Below, in pieces: positions 1-5,315 of a stretch of 6,203 nt of DNA. A program made the translations under genes and the position numbers. The stretch's first letter is position 1. Each line of letters begins with the position of its first letter. The stretch lies in contig JAKAWN010000399.1 of assembly GCA_021827245.1 (NCBI GenBank), forward strand, positions 1 through 6,203. The letters are read 5' to 3'. The notes under the pieces are model-generated. The model was not told where the DNA came from and did no database searches. It worked only from the letters and a program-made list of their open reading frames with translations. The DNA is from Acidobacteriota bacterium (GTDB lineage: Bacteria > Acidobacteriota > Terriglobia > UBA7540).

Positions 1-531
1 GGTGGAAAAATCTTCTCGCAAGATGTCGCCCAGCGCCGTCGACCGAATCCAGTCCGGCATGGCGTGCTCGGAGCGAGGACCAATCAAGCGATTCAGGGTC
101 ATCACTTCGGGCAAAGTGCAAGCGCGCGGCGAGAATCCGGCGCCAGCCAGGATGGCGTCCAAGCCCAGTTGTCGCCAGACCTGATGCCCTACGTGCACGG
201 GACCAGCCTCGCGCGCTTCCTCCATCTCCACGCGGTCCACTTCGATGGCCAGCGTCGCACCCGACGTCGCAGCCCGTTTCTTTCCTCGTTGAGCGCGCCG
301 ACTCCACCGCCCGACGTCGGCCGGAACCGCGCTCAGCCAGGCTTGCCCTTCCAGCGCCGACCGCAGCTTCTGCGCCAACCCCAGCCAGTCCTCCGCCGGC
401 GCCGGTTCCAAGCTGTCCAGCGAACAGAGGGTGCGCTGGCGTGGCCTCTGGGGAGTCTGCACGGATTCGACCAGGAGGTGATTGATATAGGTCTTGCCCT
501 TGAAGACGCGCTTTGTCTTGCGGATATACAT
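1..531 (-). CDS. IS1634-like (IS4-superfamily) transposase, N-terminal part, cut by the window edge
   Basis: This minus-strand frame is open from the ATG at 531 to base 1, giving 177 codons without a stop, so the gene continues beyond the left edge. It begins MYIRKTKRVFKGKTY, followed by LLVESVQTP, RQRTLCSLDSLEP, a DRVEMEEAREAGPVHVG segment near residues 118-137, a Q/VWRQLGLDAIL segment, and MTLNRLI..RSEHAMPDWI near 148-164. I recognise this order as the N-terminal region of IS1634-family transposases, which catalyse cut-and-paste DNA transposition. The catalytic DDE residues lie further downstream and are not in the window, so activity cannot be judged. The visible part has no frameshift and looks recent. 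The ATG is supported by a -35/-10 pair ending about 10 bases upstream. The element lies immediately downstream of mocA, on the same strand. Confidence 0.85.
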   Translation of the reverse strand, partial: MYIRKTKRVFKGKTYINHLLVESVQTPQRPRQRTLCSLDSLEPAPAEDWLGLAQKLRSALEGQAWLSAVPADVGRWSRRAQRGKKRAATSGATLAIEVDRVEMEEAREAGPVHVGHQVWRQLGLDAILAGAGFSPRACTLPEVMTLNRLIGPRSEHAMPDWIRSTALGDILREDFST

Positions 532-540
532 TAGCCACTA

Positions 541-569
541 CCTATACGACTACTGTCCGGACATGTCAA
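541..569 (-). promoter_or_regulatory. sigma70-like promoter of the IS1634-like transposase
   Basis: On the minus strand a perfect -35 TTGACA (569-564) is followed after exactly 17 bases by TATAGG (546-541), a -10 box matching four of six consensus bases. The expected transcription start lies only a few bases before the ATG at 531, so the message would be leaderless or nearly so. The spacer contains the perfect 10-bp palindrome TGTCCGGACA at 554-563, placed where a repressor or the transposase itself could block RNA polymerase; that role is inference. Confidence 0.6.
554..563. repeat. 10-bp perfect palindrome in the promoter spacer
   Basis: TGTCCGGACA equals its own reverse complement. It sits between the -35 and -10 boxes of the transposase promoter. 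This is a plausible operator or transposase-binding half-site pair, with no direct evidence of function. Confidence 0.5.
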
Positions 570-596
570 GATGTAGTTAATAATAATTAGTCACTA

Positions 597-721
597 TTCT
601 GGCAATTTCGTGGGCCCACGCTGAAAACACGCCACTTGCACATACCATCCCATACTTTCCGGCAAAACGGCGTGGAAGTTGGGTTACCGGAGAGAGGGTC
701 ACGCGGAAGGAAGAGCCGCTC
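597..721. other. non-coding gap between mocA and the insertion sequence
   Basis: No credible gene, RNA or strong terminator was seen between the mocA stop and the IS end. Short frames here are shadows and have no family resemblance. If the IS inserted inside a longer operon, the original next gene would lie on the far side of the element, outside the window. Confidence 0.4.
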
Positions 722-1354
722 TTAGTCTTGCGCTGCCAGGTGGAGGTAACTTTCCGGGTCGTCCACGTCGAGGAGGATGCCACGATCGTTGACTTCGACG
801 AACTCCGTCCGGTCGCGGTACCTGCGGATCACTGTGTCAGCTCCCTGGCCCTGGCCGAGCGCCCGAAGCTGGGAGAACAATTCCCTGCCCAGCAGGACCG
901 GATGGCCGTGCTTGCCCTGCATCTGTGGGACAATTACAGGTTTGCCGATGGATGCAAAGCGTTGGATTAATTTCCTTATCGTATCCACTGATATTACAGG
1001 GTGATCTACGAGGCACAAGATGACACAGTCAGGCTCGTTTTCTGCCAGCAGGTGCAAGCCTGCCTGAAGCGACGATGTCTGGCCGCGGCGGTGATCCTGA
1101 TTGACAACCACTTCTACCGAAGACAGGTCGATGCTCTGTTGGATCACTTCCGCGTTGTGGCCAAGAACAGCGACGAGGCGCCGGACACCCGCTTCGCGTA
1201 GAGTTGAAGTAATGGTTTCGATAAAAGTTCTTCCTCGATACATGAGCAAGGCTTTGTCGGCACCCATGCGGGACGATTCGCCCGCGGCAAGAATCAAACC
1301 GGCAATATCGGACGGTGAGGACGCCGTCCCTGCAGAAGCGGAATCGTCGCTCAT
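722..1354 (-). CDS. mocA: MocA/MobA-like nucleotidyltransferase (molybdenum cofactor cytidylyltransferase type)
   Basis: The 210-residue product is a single NTP-transferase domain (GT-A-like Rossmann fold). Residues 20-34 carry the nucleotide-binding LILAAGESSRMGADK loop. G91-QTSS and the following AGL match the substrate-binding stretch, VDHP at 116-119 holds the metal-binding Asp, GHPVLL lies at 150-155, and DVDDPESY near 196-203 is the family's usual C-terminal motif. Known relatives transfer CMP from CTP to molybdopterin, giving the MCD cofactor used by xanthine-dehydrogenase-type hydroxylases; MobA uses GTP instead. Pairing with xdhC favours the cytidylyl role, but nucleotide specificity cannot be read with certainty. 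The ATG at 1354 overlaps the xdhC stop as ATGA, implying translational coupling. Length is normal and no damage is visible. The protein should be soluble and cytoplasmic. Confidence 0.85.
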   Translation of the reverse strand: MSDDSASAGTASSPSDIAGLILAAGESSRMGADKALLMYRGRTFIETITSTLREAGVRRLVAVLGHNAEVIQQSIDLSSVEVVVNQDHRRGQTSSLQAGLHLLAENEPDCVILCLVDHPVISVDTIRKLIQRFASIGKPVIVPQMQGKHGHPVLLGRELFSQLRALGQGQGADTVIRRYRDRTEFVEVNDRGILLDVDDPESYLHLAAQD

Positions 1355-2175
1355 GAGGTTTGCTGAACCTTGGGCTTCCAGTCAAGAGAAGAGGCCGTGG
1401 GCGAGACGTTTCTGCGCACCCCGATCATCTCTGCCACAATGGAAACAGCAATCTCTTCCGGCGTGAGTGCGCCTATGTCAAGGCCCACGGGCGAGTGGAT
1501 CTGCTCAAGCCGCTCGGCGGGAACCCCGTCTTTGGCGAGAATCTTGAAGAATTCGGCGAGCTTGCGTTTGCTGCCCACCATTCCGATATACCGAGCTTGC
1601 GTGGTAACAGCCCAGCGCAGGCAATCCAGATCACCTTTGTGGCCACGAGTGGCAATCACGATGTAAGAGAAATCATTGGGTGAGATCTGCGGAAAAATCA
1701 CTTTCCAGGGACCGGCATGTGTGGCGACAGCCTGGGGAAATCGCTCCTGGTTGGCGAAGGCTTCGCGATCGTCGGAGACAACGATGTCAAAACCGGCAAG
1801 GTGCGCCACCTTCGAGACACTGAGCGAGACGTGGCCGCCGCCAAAGAGATAAAGAGTGGGCGTAGCCAGGATTGGCTCAACAAAAATGTCGAGCGAGCCA
1901 CCGCAAACGAGGCCAGTGTCATACTCGGGGTTGGAATTGAGATTGAAGTGCATGCGGCGTGGCTTCTCTTCCCGCATTACATCCTGCGCGGCTGACCAGA
2001 CTTCGGCCTCAACGCAGCCGCCACCCACGGTGCCCACAATCGAGCCGTCATCGCGAATCAGAATCTTGGAGCATTCGTAGCTGGGAATAGAGCCCTGCAC
2101 CTGGATGATGGTGGCAAGTGCCCCCTTGCGGCCTGCTTTTCGAAGCTTGACGATTTCGGTGAAGACGTCGCTCAT
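1351..2175 (-). CDS. xdhC: XdhC/CoxI family molybdenum cofactor insertion protein
   Basis: The 274-residue product shows the two-domain XdhC layout. The N-terminal XdhC/CoxI domain has GALATIIQVQGSIPSYE near 18-34, TVGGGCVEAEVW at 49-60 and LVCGG at 89-93. The C-terminal Rossmann-like domain has LYLFGGGHVS near 108-117, VVSDDREAFA at 132-141, IATRGHKGD at 174-182, GMVGSKRK at 198-205 and SPVGLDIGALTPEEIAVSI at 228-246. Family members bind matured molybdenum cofactor, protect it during sulfuration and deliver it to xanthine-dehydrogenase-type apoenzymes in the cytoplasm. I chose the ATG at 2175 because homologues begin at this MSDVF-like point. A TTG at 2217 would add 14 unrelated residues and would overlap the putative -35 box. 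There is little Shine-Dalgarno. It is first in an operon with mocA; no xdh or cox structural gene is in the window. Confidence 0.9.
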   Translation of the reverse strand: MSDVFTEIVKLRKAGRKGALATIIQVQGSIPSYECSKILIRDDGSIVGTVGGGCVEAEVWSAAQDVMREEKPRRMHFNLNSNPEYDTGLVCGGSLDIFVEPILATPTLYLFGGGHVSLSVSKVAHLAGFDIVVSDDREAFANQERFPQAVATHAGPWKVIFPQISPNDFSYIVIATRGHKGDLDCLRWAVTTQARYIGMVGSKRKLAEFFKILAKDGVPAERLEQIHSPVGLDIGALTPEEIAVSIVAEMIGVRRNVSPTASSLDWKPKVQQTS

Positions 2176-2188
2176 AAAAATTATTCTC

Positions 2189-2217
2189 AGGTTAAACTGC
2201 AGCGCAGGTGTTGTCAA
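2189..2217 (-). promoter_or_regulatory. candidate promoter of xdhC-mocA
   Basis: On the minus strand TTGACA (2217-2212) is separated by 17 bases from TAACCT (2194-2189). The -35 box is perfect; the -10 box matches only three of six bases but keeps the important second A and final T. The predicted start is within about ten bases of the xdhC ATG at 2175, again suggesting a nearly leaderless transcript. This fits the absence of a good ribosome binding site. Confidence 0.45.
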
Positions 2218-2254
2218 TCGCCGCCGCCCGCTTGAATTTCAACTTTACAGCAGC

Positions 2255-2337
2255 CTCGCGCAGAGGCACAAAGACGCCAAGGCCCGCAACCAGAACTTGA
2301 GCTTCTTGACCGATGTTACTTTGCGCCTTCGCGTGAG
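2255..2337. repeat. degenerate inverted-repeat element (CGCAGAGGCGCAAAG type)
   Basis: A left arm at 2255-2273 (CTCGCGCAGAGGCACAAAG) and a right arm at 2319-2337 (CTTTGCGCCTTCGCGTGAG) are reverse complements at 15 of 19 positions, with about 45 bases between them. I recognise this word as typical of small interspersed palindromic repeats found in intergenic DNA of several soil bacteria. It explains why a short minus-strand frame here reads SHAKAQ...GLGVFVPLREA, a peptide commonly mis-annotated as a gene. It lies in the divergent region between xdhC and the dehydrogenase gene. Confidence 0.6.
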
Positions 2338-2386
2338 ATTGCCTTTCGTGAAAAGCGTCGCAAGCACCGGAAATCCCATCAAGATT

Positions 2387-2394
2387 TGTTAACA
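2387..2394. other. TGTTAACA palindrome upstream of the MDR gene
   Basis: This 8-bp perfect palindrome lies about 33 bases before the ATG at 2427 and is followed by a second small palindrome, TGATCA, at 2403-2408. They could be operator half-sites for the plus-strand gene. No convincing sigma70 -35/-10 pair was found in this interval, so the promoter of that gene remains unplaced. Confidence 0.25.
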
Positions 2395-2426
2395 TAGCGT
2401 GTTGATCACATTACGGGAGGTTCAAG

Positions 2427-3455
2427 ATGAAGGCAGTTCGATTCCACGAGCATGGCGGCTTGGACGTTCTGAAATACGAAGACGCTCCCCAGCCCGAAAT
2501 CCAGCCCAATGAAGTACTGGTGAAGGTGAAGGCGTGTGCTCTGAACCATCTCGATCTGTGGCTGCGTGAAGGCGTTCGCGCCTGGAAACTGCCAATGCCA
2601 CACATTTCCGGGAGCGACATCGCGGGCGAAGTCGCAGAGGTTGGGCAACTGGTGACGCGTCTTAAGGCGGGCGAAAGGGTGCTGCTCGCTCCGGGAATCG
2701 ACTGCGGCCAGTGCGAAATGTGCTGGAAAGGGCTGGACAGCGCCTGCCGCAGCTACACGCTTTTCGGCGTGATGGTGGACGGAGGCTACGCCCAGTACGT
2801 GAAATCGCCGGAGAGGAACGTGTTTCCGATTCCCGGTGATCTGGATTTTGATGAGGCGGCTGCCGTGCCGCTCGTTTTCCTGACGGCTTGGCACATGCTT
2901 TTCGGGCGCGCGAATCTCCAGCCCGGCGAAGACGTGCTTGTGATCGGAGCCGGGTCGGGCGTAGGCAGCGCCGCCATCCAGGTGGCGAAACTGGTGGGAT
3001 GCCGCGTGATTACAGTGGCCGGGAGCGACGAGAAGCTTGAAAAAGCCCGGACGCTAGGCGCTGACGAGGGCATCAACCACACCACCCAATCTATCGCCGA
3101 AGAGGTGATGCGGCTGACCGGCAAGCGCGGCGTAGATGTGATCGTAGAGCATGTGGGCCAGGCGGTGTGGGACGAATGCTTTGCGTCGCTCGCGACTTAC
3201 GGCCGGCTGGTGACTTGCGGCGTAACCAGCGGAGCTGAGGTCAAACTGAACCTTCAGCCGCTCTTTGGGCGCCAACGGACCATCCTGGGATCATTCATGG
3301 GCGGCAACGGAGAATTGATGGATGTGCTCAAGCTGATCGGGCAGCGCAAATTGAAACCGGTCATCGATTCCATCTTCCCGCTGGCCGAAGCCGCTCAAGC
3401 GCAGAAGAAGATGGAAAGTCGCGATTTCTTTGGAAAGATTCTGCTGCGCCCGTGA
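2427..3455 (+). CDS. MDR-superfamily zinc-type alcohol dehydrogenase / quinone oxidoreductase
   Basis: The 342-residue product has an N-terminal GroES-like domain and a Rossmann domain with GAGSGVGSAA at 174-183. The structural-zinc lobe is intact, with cysteines at 93, 96, 99 and 107 (CGQCEMC then C). The catalytic-zinc positions are not conserved: the usual GICHTD Cys is Asn40 in CALNHLD, and the usual GHE is GSD at 62-64. It therefore probably reduces activated C=C or C=O bonds with NAD(P)H, as quinone-oxidoreductase/enoyl-reductase-like MDRs do, and is less likely to be a zinc-dependent alcohol dehydrogenase. The exact substrate is unknown. The protein is soluble and cytoplasmic. GGGAGG at 2415-2420, six bases before the ATG, fixes the start. 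It appears monocistronic: divergent from xdhC and convergent with the membrane-protein gene downstream. Confidence 0.9.
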   Translation: MKAVRFHEHGGLDVLKYEDAPQPEIQPNEVLVKVKACALNHLDLWLREGVRAWKLPMPHISGSDIAGEVAEVGQLVTRLKAGERVLLAPGIDCGQCEMCWKGLDSACRSYTLFGVMVDGGYAQYVKSPERNVFPIPGDLDFDEAAAVPLVFLTAWHMLFGRANLQPGEDVLVIGAGSGVGSAAIQVAKLVGCRVITVAGSDEKLEKARTLGADEGINHTTQSIAEEVMRLTGKRGVDVIVEHVGQAVWDECFASLATYGRLVTCGVTSGAEVKLNLQPLFGRQRTILGSFMGGNGELMDVLKLIGQRKLKPVIDSIFPLAEAAQAQKKMESRDFFGKILLRP

Positions 3456-3483
3456 GAATTTGCGAAACATAAATGTGTCGCCA

Positions 3484-3519
3484 CGCAGAAGCGCCAGGGC
3501 GCAAAAAACGGCCCTGCGT
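3484..3519. repeat. repeat-like hairpin in the convergent gap, possible terminator
   Basis: CAGGGC (3495-3500) and GCCCTG (3511-3516) form a perfect six-pair GC-rich stem around a 10-base A-rich loop; an alternative pairing is ACGCAG (3483-3488) with CTGCGT (3514-3519). The start, CGCAGAAGCGCCAGGGCGC, resembles the left arm of the repeat near 2259 (16 of 24 aligned bases by hand), so it may be a second decayed copy. Lying between two converging stops, it could end transcription in either direction, although no T-tract follows the stem. Confidence 0.4.
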
Positions 3520-3532
3520 CGCAAGACTGGTG

Positions 3533-3952
3533 TTACCCGCGGCGCAAATAGGCCGAAATCAGAATCACCGCCATGGCCAAGCCGAAGGCGATGGAGAGCC
3601 ATAAGTTCCGCCGGTGCCGGAACCAGTTGAAGATGCCAAGTGGTATGGTGAGGCACAGGATGATGGCGAAGATGGCGAGTGCAAGAATGATCTTGATAGT
3701 CAGAAATCTCCAGTAAGGCCCCCAGGGAACCAACCACACCAGTTTGACATTGTATAGGCCCGAGGCCAGGAGCAGGAAAATCACCGACCACGCGACCCAT
3801 CGGAACCGGCCGAGGACAACTTTGAGCAGACCATTACGCTGTTCCGGGTTCAGGACCGCCGCCGACGGGAAGAGGATGAACAGCAAAAAAGCCATTCCGC
3901 CCACGCCGATCACGGCTGCGCTCAAGTGAACCCACTGTGCGAATGTGGCCAT
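3533..3952 (-). CDS. four-helix integral membrane protein, CopD-like
   Basis: The 139-residue product is almost entirely hydrophobic, with four predicted membrane segments near 8-30, 52-73, 81-103 and 117-136 and a basic FRHRR loop between the last two. The opening FAQWVHLSAAVIGVGGMAF, with His9 and the paired glycines, and the later GRFRWVAW..LLLASGLYN and WRFLTIKIILAL resemble CopD-domain proteins and related small membrane proteins. Some of those take part in copper uptake or bind heme. The resemblance is by pattern only; function is not established. The ATG at 3952 is preceded by AAGGGA at a suitable distance. It lies 177 bases downstream of the pterin dehydratase gene on the same strand and may be co-transcribed from that promoter. 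No copC or other copper gene is nearby. Confidence 0.75.
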   Translation of the reverse strand: MATFAQWVHLSAAVIGVGGMAFLLFILFPSAAVLNPEQRNGLLKVVLGRFRWVAWSVIFLLLASGLYNVKLVWLVPWGPYWRFLTIKIILALAIFAIILCLTIPLGIFNWFRHRRNLWLSIAFGLAMAVILISAYLRRG

Positions 3953-4129
3953 TCTGTTTTCCCTTTAACGAATGATTGAGTTGCCGCTTGTTGAGCCGAA
4001 ATTAGAATGGCTCTCGATGAAACATCTGGACTGAAACTAACCGGATGCGTCAAAGGAAGTGCGCAGGATCTGGGATGCCCGTGACGGCGCGGGCTTTCCT
4101 GTCTGAAACCGCCCCAAGGACGAATATCT
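3953..4129. other. intergenic region between the pterin dehydratase and membrane-protein genes
   Basis: No gene was recognised. On the minus strand the bases ahead of the membrane-protein ATG include TCTAAT, a fair -10 box, but no matching -35 lies at the right distance. A five-pair stem GCCCG/CGGGC spans 4077-4094. Read-through from the upstream gene is as plausible as a separate promoter. Confidence 0.4.
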
Positions 4130-4420
4130 TCACGAATGGATCTCGGCCAACTGGTCAATCTGCCGAGCCAGATCAAAATCCTTCTGGGTGACGCCGCCTT
4201 CGCTGTGAGTTGAAAGCGAGATGCCCACGATGTTGTAATTGATCGTGATGTCCGGGTGATGCCCAGCTTTTTCTGCTGCTTCGGCGATCTTGTTGACCAG
4301 GTCTATGGCCGGCATGAAAGCCTTGAGGGTGTACCTCTTTTGTATGGCCTTCCCCATGTGCGACCAGCCCCGCATATCTTTGAGCTTTTGCTGGATTTCA
4401 CCTTTGCTGAGCGCTGCCAC
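4130..4420 (-). CDS. phhB: 4a-hydroxytetrahydrobiopterin (pterin-4a-carbinolamine) dehydratase
   Basis: The 96-residue product is a complete PCD/DCoH domain. The active-site segment KAGHHPDITINYNIV at 51-65 carries the paired histidines 54 and 55, and the third catalytic histidine is His72 in STHSEGGVTQKDFDLA; W19 is also typical. The enzyme dehydrates 4a-hydroxy-tetrahydropterin, either in pterin recycling after aromatic amino acid hydroxylation or, in many bacteria without a hydroxylase, in other pterin and molybdopterin-linked roles. I chose the GTG at 4420: AGGAGG lies four bases before it, a near-consensus promoter ends 34 bases upstream, and the length then matches the family. The open frame continues upstream to 4663, but that stretch runs through the promoter and has no family similarity. 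No phenylalanine hydroxylase gene is visible. Confidence 0.92.
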   Translation of the reverse strand: MAALSKGEIQQKLKDMRGWSHMGKAIQKRYTLKAFMPAIDLVNKIAEAAEKAGHHPDITINYNIVGISLSTHSEGGVTQKDFDLARQIDQLAEIHS

Positions 4421-4424
4421 AACG

Positions 4425-4430
4425 CCTCCT
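4425..4430 (-). promoter_or_regulatory. ribosome binding site deciding the GTG start of phhB
   Basis: The minus-strand AGGAGG is a perfect Shine-Dalgarno core, four bases ahead of the GTG at 4420-4418. The spacing is short but workable, and no ATG in this frame is compatible with a normal-length protein. Confidence 0.7.
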
Positions 4431-4453
4431 TCGCCTTGCTCGTTTCGGTTCTG

Positions 4454-4482
4454 AGTATAAAAAGGCCAGCAAGACAAGTCAA
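4454..4482 (-). promoter_or_regulatory. sigma70-like promoter of phhB
   Basis: On the minus strand TTGACT (4482-4477) and TATACT (4459-4454) are separated by exactly 17 bases, and each matches five of six consensus bases. The spacer ends in a T-run. The predicted start near 4447 gives a leader of about 27 bases containing the AGGAGG. This is the best promoter in the window. Confidence 0.7.
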
Positions 4483-4514
4483 CGGAAGGTGGGGATAGGA
4501 GATAGAGGGCTTCA

Positions 4515-4553
4515 AAAGTGCACCCCCTAGTTTGCATAATTGGGGTGCAGTTT
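4515..4553. repeat. hairpin repeat, left copy (AAAGTGCACCCCCT family)
   Basis: TGCACCCC (4519-4526) and GGGGTGCA (4542-4549) form a perfect 8-bp inverted repeat around a 15-base loop. Allowing one mismatch, the arms extend to 12 bp: AAAGTGCACCCC against the reverse complement of GGGGTGCAGTTT. The word AAAGTGCACCCCCT at 4515-4528 recurs exactly at 5993-6006. Palindromic clusters of this kind resemble the multiple transposase-binding repeats at IS21-type element ends, but this link is from memory and unproven. Confidence 0.6.
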
Positions 4554-4610
4554 CGTGGGTGACCCCACACGCGAACAAGGTGCGGCCGGGCAAGGGCTCG
4601 GGCAGGTGCT

Positions 4611-5018
4611 GGTAAGTTGTTTCCTGGTGTGGGCTTTATTGTGACGAACCTGACGCTACCCAAGCCGAGCGGTGGTGCGGTATTACAATGAACGCAGGAC
4701 GGCCGAGCAGTGGATCAAGGAAGGCAAGCTGTGAAGATGACGCGGCTGAGTTGCCACCGCTTTCGGTCGAACGAAATGCGACTATGGCTAACCATCATCG
4801 CCTATGACCGGGGCAATCTCTGGCGAAGACTGCTGTTGCCATGGAGAATCGGGAACTGGTTCCTGACGAGCTTACAGCAGCGGGTCGTGAAGCCGGGAGG
4901 ACGGCTGGTCAAGCACGCACGATATTACTGCCTGCTACTCGCTGAGGGCCATCTGACGCGCCAGTTGTTCGTAAGCATGATGCGGCGGATCCAGGCGCCG
5001 CCAGTGCCGACCGAGTAG
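4611..5018 (+). pseudogene. IS1380-family transposase, decayed C-terminal fragment
   Basis: Translated across two indels, the strand reads GKLFPGVGFIVTNLTLP, then SRAVVRYYNERRTAEQWIKEGK, then AVKMTRLSCHRFRSNEMRLW, followed by AYDRGNLWRRLLLP and RLVKHARYYCLLLAEGHLTRQLF before TAG at 5016. This is the conserved C-terminal part of IS1380 transposases, including the YNERxTAEQWIKEGK motif with its conserved Glu. An extra A near 4662-4663 shifts the frame. A second shift at 4728-4731, four bases short of the family's GKQAVKM, restores the original frame. CTG TGA in the middle frame would stop translation. The N-terminal two thirds are absent, so the product is inactive. A GTG at 4710 opens a 102-codon frame over the last part, which could be mistaken for an intact gene. 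Confidence 0.88.
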
Positions 5019-5211
5019 GGTGGGCAGCGAAGGAAAGTCAAACCGGGCGGAGGAGGGAGGGGACGAAGGGGTATCTGAGAAGTCGTTTGAAATAGGGCAC
5101 TTCCGGGTTGTTTTCGTACTCAGGGGAGGTAGGGCTGGTCCTTCCAGTGCCGCCAAAGTTGCTGGGGATGGAAAGAATGAGCGAAACGGCTCCGACAGTT
5201 GTTGGCGGACG

Positions 5212-5217
5212 TATAAT
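5212..5217 (+). promoter_or_regulatory. possible -10 box upstream of dinB
   Basis: A perfect TATAAT lies about 100 bases before the dinB ATG. No good -35 occurs at 16-18 bases; the nearest, CCGACA at 5192-5197, gives a 14-base spacer. It could be chance. If used, the leader would include the hairpin at 5261-5274. Confidence 0.3.
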
Positions 5218-5260
5218 CGTAGGTGGCCAGGAGGCCAAAACGGAAATCCTCGCTGATATT

Positions 5261-5274
5261 GTCTCAATAGAGAC
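5261..5274 (+). other. small hairpin GTCTC-AATA-GAGAC in the presumed dinB leader
   Basis: A perfect five-pair stem closes a four-base loop, and the two preceding T residues can extend it with one G-T wobble and one A-T pair. It lies about 40 bases before the dinB start. No regulator or riboswitch class was recognised. Confidence 0.3.
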
Positions 5275-5315
5275 GAGAATGGAGGGCGCGCAGTCAATTT
5301 TGCGGGTGGTGTTCC

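Larger units (their letters stand above)
1..596 (-). mobile_element. 5' (transposase-start) end of an IS1634-like insertion sequence, boundary uncertain
   Basis: The transposase reading frame implies an insertion sequence whose promoter end lies to the right of base 531. The exact end is not defined, because the second terminus is outside the window and no terminal inverted repeat can be paired. Two near-identical 9-mers, TAGCCACTA at 532-540 and TAGTCACTA at 588-596, bracket the promoter region and are candidate end or binding sequences. I set the provisional boundary at the outer one. The mocA stop at 722 leaves roughly 125 bases between the gene and the element. Confidence 0.45.
5019..5315. 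other. 297-base region between the IS1380 remnant and dinB, no recognised gene
   Basis: This stretch probably includes the lost right end of the IS1380 element and the dinB upstream region. Both strands carry long open frames (plus 5108-5530, minus 5038-5340), but neither product was recognised and the plus one runs on through dinB in the wrong frame. It contains a purine-rich tract near 5043-5075, a perfect TATAAT at 5212-5217, and a small hairpin at 5261-5274. Confidence 0.5.

Noticed and set aside
64..534. 156-codon plus-strand open frame
   Set aside because: It is the antisense shadow of the IS1634-like transposase, whose translation matches a known family; the plus product is low-complexity Arg/Pro/Leu-rich and unrecognised.
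2192..2395. 67-codon minus-strand open frame
   Set aside because: It is the translation of the palindromic repeat at 2255-2337 and carries the HAKAQ...PLREA peptide typical of repeat-derived false genes.
3291..3800. 169-codon minus-strand open frame
   Set aside because: It overlaps the real dehydrogenase and membrane-protein genes out of frame and shows no domain.
4077..4094. GCCCG/CGGGC hairpin followed by TTT on the plus strand
   Set aside because: No plus-strand gene precedes it closely, the stem is only five pairs, and on the minus strand there is no T-tract, so a terminator call is not supported.
4421..4663. N-terminal extension of the pterin dehydratase frame
   Set aside because: It runs through the promoter, the Shine-Dalgarno and the hairpin repeat and has no similarity to the family; the GTG at 4420 gives the normal length.
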